DNA of 64,000 bases from Bacillus kwashiorkori (GCF_001375515.1 NZ_CTDX01000016.1:124001-188000); one strand, 5' to 3'; positions 17,461 to 27,488 are shown, counted from the stretch's first letter. Program-made: numbers and translations. Notes: generated from the letters alone by a model not told the origin.

Positions 17461-17489
17461 AAGTAGAGTGGGTACTGCTCACTCTACTT
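17461..17489. terminator. bidirectional terminator between ytoI and ytpI
   Basis: AAGTAGAGTG (17461-17470) pairs perfectly with CACTCTACTT (17480-17489). A-rich and T-rich flanks serve both strands. Confidence 0.9.
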
Positions 17490-17501
17490 TAAAATCGTCT
17501 A

Positions 17502-17807
17502 TTAATTTTGTTGGCTTTCTCGATATAGATTGGCGATATGTGGTAAATAGTACTTATACGCCTTGTAACTAGTCCAAATACTAAACAGTCCCACAATAAT
17601 AAAAATGCTGCCAATGACAATCGAGATAGTTGTATAGTTTAAATAAAGCTGATTAATCCCGAAAAAACAAACGAAAGCACCTAACGCAATACTGGATTTC
17701 GTACCAATCCATCTTTTTTCTAATACATTTTTCGTTCGGAATGATTTAATTTTATAAAATACATAAAATGATAATGATGCAACAATTAGAATAACAATAA
17801 CCGGCAT
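17502..17807 (-). CDS. ytpI: YtpI-like membrane protein
   Basis: The 101-residue product has three predicted membrane helices (about 2-15, 40-57 and 62-82) and a charged segment KIKSFRTKNVLEKRWIGTKSS between the first two. It matches the YtpI-like family, whose function is unknown. The ATG has GGGGGA upstream. Its place between ytoI and nrnA, on the opposite strand, is the same as in B. subtilis, which makes the assignment firm despite the short length. Confidence 0.85.
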   Translation of the reverse strand: MPVIVILIVASLSFYVFYKIKSFRTKNVLEKRWIGTKSSIALGAFVCFFGINQLYLNYTTISIVIGSIFIIVGLFSIWTSYKAYKYYLPHIANLYRESQQN

Positions 17808-17951
17808 GCGAATCCCCCATCTCCTAAATCTGCTATCATTTTACATGGAAATTTAAATCAATGCTAATATAACGCTTTTTTTAACGATAAACTAGGAAGC
17901 CACCGCTTTCCATTTACATAATAAATATTCCTGTGAAAGAAGGAGAGAAAA

Positions 17952-18890
17952 ATGACGAAAGACGAAATATTATTGAAGATTCGAGAATATGAAAAGATTA
18001 TCATTCATCGACATATACGCCCTGACCCAGATGCTTACGGTTCGCAAGGGGGGCTTGCCAAAATAATTCAAGAAAGTTTTCCAGCGAAACAAGTTTTTAC
18101 TGTAGGTGATAATGAGGAAACTTTACTATTTTTAAATACAATGGATGAAGTCCCTGATGAAATGTATGAAGGAGCATTAGTTATTGTATGTGATACAGCT
18201 AATCAAGAACGCATTTCTGATCAACGATATAAAAAAGGCGACTATTTAATTAAGATTGATCACCATCCAAATGAAGATCCATATGGTGATTTGTATTGGG
18301 TGGACACCGGGGCGAGTTCCACAAGTGAAATGATCTATGAATTATATTTATTTGGAAAAAGTAACGGACTAAAATTAACAACAGAAGCAGCTGAACTTTT
18401 ATATGCAGGCATTGTTGGCGATACGGGAAGGTTTCTTTATCCTAGTACAACGGATAAAACTTTTTCCTATGCTAGTGAACTAGTGAAGTATCCTTTTTCC
18501 AGGAATGAACTATATGATAAAATGTATGAGATGAAACCAAATATGGTGAAATTAAAAGGATATATTTATCAAAATTTTGAAATTATTGGTAATGGGGTAG
18601 CGAAAGTACTAATTTCAAAAGAAATGCTTGCTAAATATCAATTGCGTGCTGCAGAGGCATCCTTACTAGTTAGTTCGTTAGGGAATATTGCTGGATTAAA
18701 AGCATGGGCTTTTTTTATTGAGGAAGAGGATCAAATTCGAGTGCGCCTCCGTTCAAAAGGCCCAGTTATTAACGGGATAGCAAAGAAATACGAAGGTGGA
18801 GGCCACCCACTTGCAGCAGGTGCTTCTATTTACTCTTGGGACACGGTAGACTCAGTAATAGCCGATTTGGAAGCAGTTTGTACGGAGTAA
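17952..18890 (+). CDS. nrnA: NrnA oligoribonuclease / pAp phosphatase
   Basis: The 312-residue DHH-DHHA1 protein degrades 2-5-mer RNA (nanoRNA) and dephosphorylates 3'-phosphoadenosine 5'-phosphate. Metal-binding motifs are HRHIRPDPDAYGSQ (motif I), VCDTANQERI (motif II), IDHHPNEDPYGD (the DHH motif), and GIVGDTGRF (motif IV). The DHHA1 domain ends with the substrate-binding GGGHPLAAGAS segment. Length is normal. GGAGAG precedes the ATG. It is cytosolic and monocistronic by its terminator. Confidence 0.95.
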   Translation: MTKDEILLKIREYEKIIIHRHIRPDPDAYGSQGGLAKIIQESFPAKQVFTVGDNEETLLFLNTMDEVPDEMYEGALVIVCDTANQERISDQRYKKGDYLIKIDHHPNEDPYGDLYWVDTGASSTSEMIYELYLFGKSNGLKLTTEAAELLYAGIVGDTGRFLYPSTTDKTFSYASELVKYPFSRNELYDKMYEMKPNMVKLKGYIYQNFEIIGNGVAKVLISKEMLAKYQLRAAEASLLVSSLGNIAGLKAWAFFIEEEDQIRVRLRSKGPVINGIAKKYEGGGHPLAAGASIYSWDTVDSVIADLEAVCTE

Positions 18891-18915
18891 AAAACATAGA
18901 ACTATTAGGAGAAAA

Positions 18916-18948
18916 GGCTATCTAAAATTGTTAGATAGCCTTTTTTTT
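18916..18948. terminator. bidirectional terminator between nrnA and ytrI
   Basis: GGCTATCTA (18916-18924) pairs perfectly with TAGATAGCC (18932-18940), followed by TTTTTTTT. Confidence 0.9.
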
Positions 18949-18954
18949 CCAATC

Positions 18955-19458
18955 TTAATCCGCTAAGCGTAGTTCCAACTGAATAGTTAGCGTTGTATAA
19001 ATAGTTATTTGTTTTATTTGAAGACGATACCGCTTATCGTTAATTTTTAATATTTTATTCTCAATTACTTTTTTTAATAAATCTGTACTTTTAGCAACTA
19101 AACTTAAATCCTTTGCCAGCATCATATTAATATCTTCTTTAACAGATTCCTCAGCTTTTACTTTACTAAGTAGATCGAGATTATATTTATGAGCATTAGA
19201 AATTTTTACTTTAATCTCATTTACTGTTAGTAATTTTTTATTTTTTTCATTTAACTCCCGAAAATCTTCTTGCCAAATTCTTTTCTCTCGTTCTAGTTCT
19301 TCAATTAAATTTTTTTGTTCGGCTATTTTTTTCGTTTGTTCTTCTTGATACGAACCGAACATATATAAAAATAATAGCCAGCTTACAAGTGCACCTAATA
19401 CCATTCCGAAAAAAAATCGCTGGAACGTTGGTAAGCGGTAAAAAGGCGGAATTCTCAT
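18955..19458 (-). CDS. ytrI: sporulation membrane protein YtrI
   Basis: The product is 167 residues. A short basic N-terminus is followed by one membrane helix (about 13-33), then a long predicted coiled coil (about 37-75, rich in E, K and L), then a small C-terminal domain. This is the layout of YtrI, which is required with YtrH for efficient B. subtilis sporulation; the mechanism is unknown. The start codon overlaps the ytrH stop (ATGA), and AGGAG lies about 10 bp upstream, so translation is coupled. Confidence 0.88.
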   Translation of the reverse strand: MRIPPFYRLPTFQRFFFGMVLGALVSWLLFLYMFGSYQEEQTKKIAEQKNLIEELEREKRIWQEDFRELNEKNKKLLTVNEIKVKISNAHKYNLDLLSKVKAEESVKEDINMMLAKDLSLVAKSTDLLKKVIENKILKINDKRYRLQIKQITIYTTLTIQLELRLAD

Positions 19459-19787
19459 GGCATCTGCTCCTGTGTTAACCAAGTAATAATCGTCGAGCCT
19501 GTTTGTGCACCGCCCAATGCCGATAATATAAGTAAAACTTGTTTCACTAGGCTAAGTGTTTCACCTTGTAAAAGTCCGCGTTCAAAACTATATACTGCAT
19601 CGAACGTTCCTCCAATCGCTGCGACAATCGCCCAAATTCGTAAGCTATTAGATAAACGGGAAATTTCTGTTAATGGTGGGTTCCCTGTGAGAAAAGCTGC
19701 TAACCCGCCAATTAACGATCCACCGAGTATGACTCCTAGCGCAATGAAAAAGGTGTGAACAAAGGTTGGTACAAAAGCTTCATTCAT
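19455..19787 (-). CDS. ytrH: sporulation membrane protein YtrH
   Basis: The product is 110 residues with three or four predicted membrane helices and a glycine-rich first helix (FFIALGVILGGSLIGGLAAFL) characteristic of YtrH. The family is restricted to spore formers and is mother-cell expressed in B. subtilis. ATG at 19787 is preferred; a TTG three codons upstream abuts the GGGG-type ribosome binding site. It is the first gene of the ytrH-ytrI operon, with a 4-bp overlap. Confidence 0.88.
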   Translation of the reverse strand: MNEAFVPTFVHTFFIALGVILGGSLIGGLAAFLTGNPPLTEISRLSNSLRIWAIVAAIGGTFDAVYSFERGLLQGETLSLVKQVLLILSALGGAQTGSTIITWLTQEQMP

Positions 19788-20010
19788 TTCTGTCAACCCC
19801 GATTCTATTAGGTTTTATAGCAAGTAGGACATGCTTTAGTTATAAATATGGTTAGTCCTTCAAATTTATGCAACGACATGAAGAAGAATTTTCTTCTCCA
19901 TGACTTCTTCTTCCATTGGCTTAACAATGATAAAACAATGTAAAAGGCAAAAAAATATACTATAATGTAGAAAATGAACAATAAGTAAAATAGAAATGGT
20001 GGGGAATAGT

Positions 20011-23000
20011 ATGAGTTTTATTCACCTGCACACATATAGTGCTTACTCGCTATTATCAAGCACAATAACACCACAACAATTAGTAAAAACGGCAAAACAA
20101 AGAGGATATGAGGCGATTGCTTTAACAGATAAAAACGCCCTGTATGGGTTAATTCCTTTTTATAAAGCATGCCTCGAAAATCAAATAAAACCAATTATTG
20201 GTCTAACAGCAAATATTTTACATAATAAAAACGGAAACATAGAAGACCAATCTGGAACATGGAAAAAAGTACAAACATATCCACTCATTTTTTTAGCAAA
20301 AAATCAAAACGGTTTAAAAAATTTATTAAAAATTTCTAGTGCGATTCAGACCCAGTCACCTTCAGGCATTCCATTAAAATGGCTTAACCATTATAAAAAA
20401 GATCTTTTTGTTATCTCTCCAGGGATGGAAGGGGAAATTGAACATTTATTGTTAGCGGGAAAAGAACGTGAAGCAACTTCATTAGCAAAATTTTTTAATG
20501 AATATTTTGGGAACGGTAATTTTTATTTATCGATTCAAAGTATCCCTACAAGGGAAAGTAACGTATTGCTGCAACAAGTATTACAATTATCGGAAACAAT
20601 ATCATTCCCGTATATTCCAACAAATCCTATTTATTTTTTAAATAAAGAGGATTACTTTTCATGGAAATGTTTGCAGGCAATTAAAGATAATACAACGATT
20701 GATAATATCAACACAAGGTCATCCGTTGAACATTATTTTTTAAAAGATCGTGAAGCAATAGAACTACTATTTGAAAATTATCCAATCGCTATGAAAAATT
20801 TAGAAAAACTTACACAAAATTGTAATGTTACAATCGAATTCCATCAATCGCTCCTTCCAAAATATCCGCTTCAAAACAAGACTGCTAGTGAATATTTGCG
20901 CGAGCTTTGTGAAAAGGGACTGTCCTGGCGTATAGAAAATCCGCCACAAAAATATTTGGATAGGCTTAATTATGAATTGAAGATCATCCAAGAAATGGGC
21001 TTTAGTGATTATTTCTTAATAGTTTGGGATTTCGTTCGGTTTGCTAGATCGAAAGGAATTACGGTAGGACCTGGAAGAGGATCAGCAACGGGTTCACTAG
21101 TAAGCTATGTGTTAGGAATAACCGATGTGGATCCAATCAAATTTGATTTATTATTTGAGCGTTTTTTAAATCCAGAAAGGGTAACGATGCCTGATATCGA
21201 TATTGATTTTCCTGATCATCGGCGGGATGAAGTAATCGAGTATGTTGCAAAAAAATATGGGAAAAACCATGTGGCGCAAATTATTACGTTCGGAACGTTT
21301 GCAGCAAAACAAGCACTCCGTGATGTCGCCCGCGTATTCGGATTATCTAGTAAAGAATTAGAACAATTTTCACGATCTATCCCTAGTAAATTAGGTATTA
21401 CATTAACAGAAGCGAGAAAAGAATCGGCAAGTTTACAAAAACTTCTTCTAAATGAACAGTATCAAAAAATTTATTCGATAGCGATGAAAATTGAAGGATT
21501 GCCGCGCCATACTTCTACCCATGCGGCAGGTGTAGTCATTAGTGACCTTCCTTTAGTAGAATTAGTTCCGTTACAAAACGGCACAGGCAATGTTTTATTA
21601 ACACAATATCCAATGGGGACTATTGAAGAACTTGGCTTATTAAAAATGGATTTCTTAGGACTTCGAAATTTATCATTACTTGAATCTATATTAGCAAACA
21701 TTCAATATTATGGAGGAAAGAGACTAGCTTTAAAAGATATTCCAAAATATGATGAAGCAACATTTAAGCTTTTGCAAAGAGGCGCAACGACAGGTATTTT
21801 CCAATTAGAGTCAGAAGGAATGCGGAAAGTATTAATGGAACTAAAACCGACGGAGTTTGAAGACATTGTGGCCGTAAATGCTTTATATCGACCAGGTCCA
21901 ATGAGCAATATCCCTGTGTATATTCGCAGGAAGCATCAACAAGAAGCGGTTACCTACTTGCACAAAGATTTAGAGCCAATATTAAAACGAACATACGGGG
22001 TTATTGTTTATCAAGAACAAATTATGCAAATTGCCTCAAAAATTGCAGGGTTCTCGTTAGGTGAGGCAGATCTTCTTCGGAGAGCTGTTTCTAAGAAAAA
22101 ACGTGAAATATTAGATAGAGAGCGGGCTCATTTCGTTCTTGGTGCCAAAGGAAAGGGGTACGACGAAGAAGTTGCAAATGCGCTTTACGATTTAATTGTG
22201 CGTTTTGCTGACTATGGGTTTAATCGAAGCCATGCGGTTGCATATAGTATGATTTCCTATCAACTAGCCTATTTGAAATCCCATTACCCGTTACCATTTA
22301 TGGCTGCTCTTCTAACTTCCGTAATTGGTAATGAAGAAAAAATAGCGGAATATGTTAGAGAAATAAAACAAATGGGCTATACTGTGTTAGGACCTTCCAT
22401 TAACAAAAGCAGTTATCGCTTTCATGTAGATAATAACAATATTCGCTATAGTTTGGCTGCCATTAAAGGAATTGGTATCCAAGCGTTAAAAGAAATTACT
22501 CGTGCTAGAAAAGAAGGGGAATTTACAGATATCTTTGATTTTTGTTTGCGAGTCTCCTTAAAGATTATTAACCGTAAAACGTTGGAATGCCTTATTTACT
22601 CTGGCAGCTTTGACGAATTTGGTTATGATCGGGCAACCCTTTTAGCAACATTAGATGTTGCAATTAACCATGCTGATTTTATGAAGCCAGATGAAGATCA
22701 GTTGAACTTACTAACAGATTCGATAAAACCAAAATATGAAAAAGTGGAACCGATGCCTATAGAAATTAAATTAAAAATGGAAAAACAAGTTTTAGGATTA
22801 TTTCTATCAGAACATCCTGTTTCTATTCATCGTGAACTATTAACTTCTGCTGGAGCAAAACTACTTGATGAATTAACAACACAAATGCGTGGAGAAAAAG
22901 TTGGTGCATATATTACCCAAATGAAAAAAATCCGAACAAAAAACGGTGAAGTAATGGCGTTCTTGACACTTAATGACGAATACGCTGAACTGGCTAGCGT

Positions 23001-23379
23001 TATTTTTCCAGACATGTTTCGAAAATACGGTTCTCTAATAAAAGAAGGAACTACCGTATTATTGACAGGGGTAAAAGAAGTTCGAAATGGAAACCCCCAG
23101 TTCATTATTCAGGAGGTTCAATCAATAGAAGAACTGAAAGGTCGGATGAAATTAAAATTATATATTAAAGTACCCGAACAATTGCATCGGAAAACAACAT
23201 TGATGAAATTAAAAAATATATTAACGAAACATATTGGTAATACTCCGGTACTAATATATTATGAACAAGACCATCGAACTGTCCAACTTTTACCCGATAA
23301 TTGGATTAATATTGAAAGTACAAGCATTACTGAATTAAAACAGCTTTTAGGAGAAAATAATGTTGTATTAAAGGAATAA
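20011..23379 (+). CDS. dnaE: DNA polymerase III alpha subunit DnaE
   Basis: The product is 1122 residues, the usual size for the Bacillus DnaE polymerase that extends RNA primers before handing over to PolC. It opens with the PHP domain (FIHLHTYSAYSLL). The GPGRGSATGS loop and the catalytic aspartates in DIDIDFPDHRRDEVI are at about residues 355-410. The fingers follow with a GADLLRR-like turn (LGEADLLRRAVSKKK), then the tandem HhH (IKGIGIQALKEI), and the OB-fold with VGAYITQMKKIRTKNG. ATG 20011 has GGTGGGG upstream and matches known N-termini; an in-frame ATG at 19996 would contain that site. Confidence 0.97.
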   Translation: MSFIHLHTYSAYSLLSSTITPQQLVKTAKQRGYEAIALTDKNALYGLIPFYKACLENQIKPIIGLTANILHNKNGNIEDQSGTWKKVQTYPLIFLAKNQNGLKNLLKISSAIQTQSPSGIPLKWLNHYKKDLFVISPGMEGEIEHLLLAGKEREATSLAKFFNEYFGNGNFYLSIQSIPTRESNVLLQQVLQLSETISFPYIPTNPIYFLNKEDYFSWKCLQAIKDNTTIDNINTRSSVEHYFLKDREAIELLFENYPIAMKNLEKLTQNCNVTIEFHQSLLPKYPLQNKTASEYLRELCEKGLSWRIENPPQKYLDRLNYELKIIQEMGFSDYFLIVWDFVRFARSKGITVGPGRGSATGSLVSYVLGITDVDPIKFDLLFERFLNPERVTMPDIDIDFPDHRRDEVIEYVAKKYGKNHVAQIITFGTFAAKQALRDVARVFGLSSKELEQFSRSIPSKLGITLTEARKESASLQKLLLNEQYQKIYSIAMKIEGLPRHTSTHAAGVVISDLPLVELVPLQNGTGNVLLTQYPMGTIEELGLLKMDFLGLRNLSLLESILANIQYYGGKRLALKDIPKYDEATFKLLQRGATTGIFQLESEGMRKVLMELKPTEFEDIVAVNALYRPGPMSNIPVYIRRKHQQEAVTYLHKDLEPILKRTYGVIVYQEQIMQIASKIAGFSLGEADLLRRAVSKKKREILDRERAHFVLGAKGKGYDEEVANALYDLIVRFADYGFNRSHAVAYSMISYQLAYLKSHYPLPFMAALLTSVIGNEEKIAEYVREIKQMGYTVLGPSINKSSYRFHVDNNNIRYSLAAIKGIGIQALKEITRARKEGEFTDIFDFCLRVSLKIINRKTLECLIYSGSFDEFGYDRATLLATLDVAINHADFMKPDEDQLNLLTDSIKPKYEKVEPMPIEIKLKMEKQVLGLFLSEHPVSIHRELLTSAGAKLLDELTTQMRGEKVGAYITQMKKIRTKNGEVMAFLTLNDEYAELASVIFPDMFRKYGSLIKEGTTVLLTGVKEVRNGNPQFIIQEVQSIEELKGRMKLKLYIKVPEQLHRKTTLMKLKNILTKHIGNTPVLIYYEQDHRTVQLLPDNWINIESTSITELKQLLGENNVVLKE

Positions 23380-23439
23380 TTTTCGGTGTCATTACAAACA
23401 TTTAACATCTGTTTTTATTACCTAGTAACAATTTATTTC

Positions 23440-23467
23440 TTTACAAACAATCATTTTATGTTAAGAT
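23440..23467 (+). promoter_or_regulatory. promoter of the malic enzyme gene
   Basis: TTTACA (23440-23445) and TAAGAT (23462-23467) are separated by 16 bp. The predicted start near 23474 lies about 10 bp before a palindromic operator. Confidence 0.5.
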
Positions 23468-23483
23468 GAAAAAAGAGATGTAT

Positions 23484-23496
23484 GTGGTCAGACCAC
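23484..23496. promoter_or_regulatory. FadR/GntR-type operator palindrome
   Basis: GTGGTC-A-GACCAC is a perfect 13-bp palindrome just downstream of the predicted transcription start. The TGGTCnGACCA core is the form bound by FadR-subfamily GntR regulators such as LldR and PdhR. A regulator of that subfamily is encoded directly after the malic enzyme, so repression of the operon by its own product is inferred. Confidence 0.65.
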
Positions 23497-23534
23497 TTAG
23501 TGAAAAAATCTCTTATTAATAGGAGTGAGTTTCT

Positions 23535-24761
23535 TTGACGTTTAAGGAAGAAGCATTGCATATGCATCGTGTTCATGAAGGAAAGTTAGAAACAACCCCG
23601 AAAGTAGTTGTCCAAAATGCAAAAGATTTAAGTTTAGCATATTCTCCAGGAGTTGCTGAGCCTTGTAAGGTGATATACGATCGCCCTGAAACGGTGTATG
23701 AATATACGATGAAGGGAAATACCGTTGCAGTCGTTTCCGATGGGACAGCAGTTCTAGGTTTAGGTAATATTGGACCAGAAGCAGCAATGCCAGTAATGGA
23801 AGGGAAAGCAGTCCTTTTTAAAAGCTTTGCAGGCGTTGATGCATTTCCCATTTGCTTAAATACGACAAATATTGAAAAGATCATTGAAACAGTAAAATTA
23901 TTAGAACCAACTTTTGGTGGAGTTAATTTAGAAGATATTGCAGCCCCGAATTGTTTTGTTATTGAAGATAGATTAAAGAAAGAAATGAATATTCCTATCT
24001 TCCATGATGACCAACACGGTACTGCAATTGTTACAGCAGCAGGGCTCGTGAATGCACTTAAAATTACTGGCAAAAAAATGACAGAAATAAAAGTTGTAGC
24101 AAGCGGTGCAGGTGCTGCGGGAATAGCCATTATTAAGCTACTTTACCATTACGGTGTACGAGATATTATTATGTGTGATTCCAAAGGGGCTATATATGAA
24201 AATAGACCTTTTGGAATGAATGAAGTGAAAACAGAGATTGCGAAGTTCACAAACCGAGTTAAAAAACAAGGTTCTTTAGCAGAAGTAATCAAAGGTGCAG
24301 ATGTATTTATCGGTGTATCTGTTGCAGGTGCTCTTACGAAAGAGATGGTTCAAACAATGAATGACAAACCAATCATCTTTGCTATGGCCAATCCTGTTCC
24401 AGAAATAATGCCAGAAGAAGCAAAAGCAGCCGGTGCTGTTGTTGTTGGTACTGGGCGTTCCGATTACCCAAATCAAGTAAACAATGTTTTAGCATTTCCA
24501 GGTATTTTCCGTGGTGCATTAGATGTTCGAGCAACACAAATAAATGAAAAGATGAAGCTAGCAGCAGTGGAAGCAATTGCTTCATTAATTAATGATTCGG
24601 AGCTAAATGAAGATTATGTAATTCCAAATCCATTTGATTCTAGAGTAGCGCCAGAAGTTGCCGCAGCAGTAGCAAAAGCAGCAATGGAAACAGGTGTGGC
24701 AAGAATAAAAATGGACCAAAATGAAGTAAGAGAAAAAACAAAAAGACTAGCTTCTATATAA
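23535..24761 (+). CDS. ytsJ: malic enzyme (YtsJ type)
   Basis: The 408-residue product oxidatively decarboxylates malate to pyruvate. It is the short bacterial form without the phosphotransacetylase extension. Landmarks are the LSLAYSPGVAEPCK block, the TAVLGLGNIGP segment, the divalent-metal aspartates in FHDDQHGTA, the Rossmann loop VVASGAGAAGIAI, and the MANPVPEI motif. YtsJ of B. subtilis prefers NADP; cofactor preference here is not settled. Translation starts at TTG 23535, with AGGAGTGAG upstream. The regulator gene follows 20 bp later and accDA after that, as in related Bacillaceae. Confidence 0.94.
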   Translation: MTFKEEALHMHRVHEGKLETTPKVVVQNAKDLSLAYSPGVAEPCKVIYDRPETVYEYTMKGNTVAVVSDGTAVLGLGNIGPEAAMPVMEGKAVLFKSFAGVDAFPICLNTTNIEKIIETVKLLEPTFGGVNLEDIAAPNCFVIEDRLKKEMNIPIFHDDQHGTAIVTAAGLVNALKITGKKMTEIKVVASGAGAAGIAIIKLLYHYGVRDIIMCDSKGAIYENRPFGMNEVKTEIAKFTNRVKKQGSLAEVIKGADVFIGVSVAGALTKEMVQTMNDKPIIFAMANPVPEIMPEEAKAAGAVVVGTGRSDYPNQVNNVLAFPGIFRGALDVRATQINEKMKLAAVEAIASLINDSELNEDYVIPNPFDSRVAPEVAAAVAKAAMETGVARIKMDQNEVREKTKRLASI

Positions 24762-24781
24762 AGGCGCGTGAGATGTGAGAA

Positions 24782-25390
24782 ATGAGCCAAGCAGAAATTC
24801 AATCTAAAGTTTATTTAGATGTGGTAGAAAAGCTAAAAGAAATAATTGATGAACAACAATTGCGAACAGGGGACAAGCTTCCGTCTGAACGCGACTTAGC
24901 CGTTCAACTAAACGTCGGTCGCTCCTCTGTTCGAGAGGCTTTTCGTGCTTTGGAACTTTTAGGTTTGATTGAAACGAGACGTGGAGAGGGTACATTCATT
25001 GCCGATTTCCGCAATCATCGATTAGTAGAAATATTAAGTGGTTTTATTTTAAGAAATGATGTCGCTAAAAACGATGTGTTAGATATGGTGAATTTGATTG
25101 AAATCGGCAGTCTTTATACTTTAATGGAAAAAAATATTCAGCTTGAATTGGAAAAATGGAAAAATAGGGATATAAATGGATATGATTTTTTTAAATATAT
25201 CATTGAAAGTACAGAAAACCGACTACAATTAAAGATTTGGAGAATATTATCTAAATTTGCCCAATCTTTATCCATTCTTCAACATTCAAATTATGAACGA
25301 GACTATCTTGATTTAATAGAGGCAGTTAATGCAAGAAACAAAGATAAAGCTTTCCTGTACTATCGGAAAATTGTAAATGTCGAACGATAA
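24782..25390 (+). CDS. GntR (FadR subfamily) transcriptional regulator
   Basis: The 202-residue product has a clear N-terminal winged helix (about 15-77: LPSERDLAVQLNVGRSSVREAFRAL and the wing ETRRGEGTFI). The all-helical C-terminal domain is short and lacks the histidines that bind metal in canonical FCD domains, so its ligand may differ. Location between the malic enzyme and accD suggests control of pyruvate or malonyl-CoA supply. The upstream palindrome at 23484-23496 fits this subfamily. The ribosome binding site is weak (GTGAG-like), which would keep expression low. The effector is unknown. Confidence 0.85.
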   Translation: MSQAEIQSKVYLDVVEKLKEIIDEQQLRTGDKLPSERDLAVQLNVGRSSVREAFRALELLGLIETRRGEGTFIADFRNHRLVEILSGFILRNDVAKNDVLDMVNLIEIGSLYTLMEKNIQLELEKWKNRDINGYDFFKYIIESTENRLQLKIWRILSKFAQSLSILQHSNYERDYLDLIEAVNARNKDKAFLYYRKIVNVER

Positions 25391-25515
25391 GGACAGATTT
25401 CGACAAACTTATTAATTATTATACGGTAAAGTAATTGTACAACCATTAAATATGGGAATAAGTAATGTGTAAAATCCAATAAAATATGGGTTTTTCGAAC
25501 AAGGGAGGAAGTACC

Positions 25516-26391
25516 TTGCTTAAAGATATTTTTACAAAACAAAAGAAAAAATATGCAACCATTCAGGTTGAAAATGTAAAGAATGATATTCCTGAAGGCA
25601 TCATGACAAAATGCCCACAATGTAAAAAAATTATGTTCACAAAAGAATTAGAAAAAAACTTAAAAGTTTGTTTACACTGTAACTACCACTTTCAATTGAC
25701 TGCGAAGGAAAGAATAATTACCTTTTTAGATGAGAATTCATTTCAAGAAATGGACAAAGATTTAATCTCAGAAAATCCGTTGCAATTTCCAGAGTACTTA
25801 GAAAAGTTGGAAAAGGATAGACGAAAAGCAAAGATAAATGAAGCGGTCGTAACTGGAAAAGGAAAACTACAAGGGAATGAAGTAGTTATCGCAATAATGG
25901 ATTCTACTTTCCGTATGGGTAGTATGGGTTCGGTTGTTGGTGAAAAAATTACGAGAGCAATTGAGACAGCAGATGCTAATAAACATCCTTTTATCATTTT
26001 TACTGCATCAGGTGGAGCTAGAATGCAAGAAGGGGTATTAAGTTTAATGCAAATGGCGAAAACGAGTGCAGCTTTAAAGAGGTTTAGTAATAATGGTGGC
26101 TTAATTATTTCTGTCATGACCCATCCGACAACAGGCGGTGTATCAGCAAGTTTCGCATCTTTAGGTGACTTTAATTTTGCAGAACCAGGTGCTTTAATTG
26201 GGTTTGCTGGAAGAAGAATTATTGAACAAACGATACGGGAAGACTTGCCAGAGGATTTTCAAACGGCAGAATTTCTCTTAAAACATGGACAATTAGATGC
26301 GGTCATTCATCGGAAAGACTTAAAGGAGAAACTCGGCTTTCTAGTGGACTTGCATCAGCCTGGGGGGGAATTATCTTGGTTCAGGAATTAG
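25516..26391 (+). CDS. accD: acetyl-CoA carboxylase carboxyltransferase beta subunit
   Basis: The product is 291 residues. The N-terminal zinc ribbon is C33-x2-C36-x15-C52-x2-C55, as in all AccD proteins, followed by the crotonase-fold core with the acetyl-CoA-binding [16 protein letters not shown] and the [14 protein letters not shown] segment. With AccA it transfers the carboxyl group from biotin to acetyl-CoA, the committed step of fatty acid synthesis. TTG 25516 was chosen because AAGGGAGG lies 7 bp upstream; the longer open frame lacks such a site. It overlaps accA by 16 bp. Confidence 0.97.
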   Translation: MLKDIFTKQKKKYATIQVENVKNDIPEGIMTKCPQCKKIMFTKELEKNLKVCLHCNYHFQLTAKERIITFLDENSFQEMDKDLISENPLQFPEYLEKLEKDRRKAKINEAVVTGKGKLQGNEVVIAIMDSTFRMGSMGSVVGEKITRAIETADANKHPFIIFTASGGARMQEGVLSLMQMAKTSAALKRFSNNGGLIISVMTHPTTGGVSASFASLGDFNFAEPGALIGFAGRRIIEQTIREDLPEDFQTAEFLLKHGQLDAVIHRKDLKEKLGFLVDLHQPGGELSWFRN

Positions 26392-27353
26392 AATTTGAAA
26401 AACCAATAATAGAATTGCGCAATAAAATTATGGAACTAAAGGAGTTCACGAAATCGGCTGATGTAGATTTAAGTTCGGAAATCGCAAAATTAGAAAGTAG
26501 ACTCGCCAACCTAGAAAAGGAAATTTATAAAAACTTAAAACCGTGGGATCGTGTCCAAATTGCCCGTCACCCTAATCGTCCAACGACATTGGATTACGTC
26601 GAACATTTATTTGAAGACTTCTTTGAATGTCATGGTGATCGTCTTTTTGGAGATGACGAAGCAATAGTTGGCGGAGTAGGTCGATATAAAGGATTAGCTG
26701 TTACGGTAATTGGGCATCAAAGAGGAAAAGATACGAAAGAGAATATTCGTCGTAATTTTGGTATGCCTCATCCAGAAGGCTATCGAAAAGCATTGCGCCT
26801 AATGAAACAAGCAGAGAAATTTAACAGGCCAATTATTTGTTTTATTGATACGAAAGGTGCCTACCCAGGGAAAGCGGCAGAAGAAAGAGGTCAAAGTGAA
26901 GCCATTGCTCGTAATCTGTTTGAAATGGCCGGACTAACTGTACCAATTATTTGTATTGTCATTGGTGAAGGTGGTTCAGGTGGTGCTTTAGCACTCGGTG
27001 TCGGCAATAAAATTTTCATGTTGGAAAACTCCACATATTCCGTCATATCCCCGGAAGGTGCAGCAGCATTATTGTGGAAGGATGCAGCGCTAGCTAAAAA
27101 AGCAGCTGAATCGATGAAAATTACTGCACCAGACTTAAAACAATTAAATATAATCGATGAAATTATTCCGGAAGTTAAGGGTGGTGCCCACCATAACATC
27201 GCAAAACAAGCAGAATTTATTGACAATATGTTATTGGATGCGCTAACGGAACTATTGCCACTTTCCAAAGAAGAATTAGTGAACGAGAGATATAATAAAT
27301 ACGCCCAAATTGGCAGTTTTATTAGTAAAAATGAAGTAATCGGGTCAAAATAA
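26376..27353 (+). CDS. accA: acetyl-CoA carboxylase carboxyltransferase alpha subunit
   Basis: The 325-residue product is of normal AccA length. It starts with the charged coiled N-terminal region (about 1-50), then [21 protein letters not shown], and the crotonase core with [27 protein letters not shown] and the oxyanion-region [14 protein letters not shown]. It partners AccD in an alpha2-beta2 complex. TTG 26376 is inside the end of accD with GGGGGGGAA as ribosome binding site, so translation is coupled and subunits are made together. A strong terminator follows. Confidence 0.97.
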   Translation: MVQELEFEKPIIELRNKIMELKEFTKSADVDLSSEIAKLESRLANLEKEIYKNLKPWDRVQIARHPNRPTTLDYVEHLFEDFFECHGDRLFGDDEAIVGGVGRYKGLAVTVIGHQRGKDTKENIRRNFGMPHPEGYRKALRLMKQAEKFNRPIICFIDTKGAYPGKAAEERGQSEAIARNLFEMAGLTVPIICIVIGEGGSGGALALGVGNKIFMLENSTYSVISPEGAAALLWKDAALAKKAAESMKITAPDLKQLNIIDEIIPEVKGGAHHNIAKQAEFIDNMLLDALTELLPLSKEELVNERYNKYAQIGSFISKNEVIGSK

Positions 27354-27390
27354 GAACATGCTACTTTCTCAGCATGTTCTATTTTTTTTA
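27353..27390 (+). terminator. terminator of accDA
   Basis: AGAACATGCT (27353-27362) pairs perfectly with AGCATGTTCT (27371-27380), followed by ATTTTTTTT. Confidence 0.92.
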
Positions 27391-27440
27391 GTCAAATTCA
27401 TGGCAGTTATTGAGTAAATTTTCAACTCATGGTATGTTTA

Positions 27441-27468
27441 TTGTATATTCCTTAACAAAGTATATAAA
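27441..27468 (+). promoter_or_regulatory. sigma-A-type promoter of pfkA-pyk
   Basis: TTGTAT (27441-27446) and TATAAA (27463-27468) are separated by 16 bp, about 48 bp before the pfkA ATG. Confidence 0.5.
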
Positions 27469-27488
27469 ACTACTGATTAAGGTTATGA

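Noticed and set aside
23573-24130. 185-codon open frame opposite the malic enzyme
   Set aside because: Codon use mirrors the sense gene and no start signals are present; it is a shadow frame.
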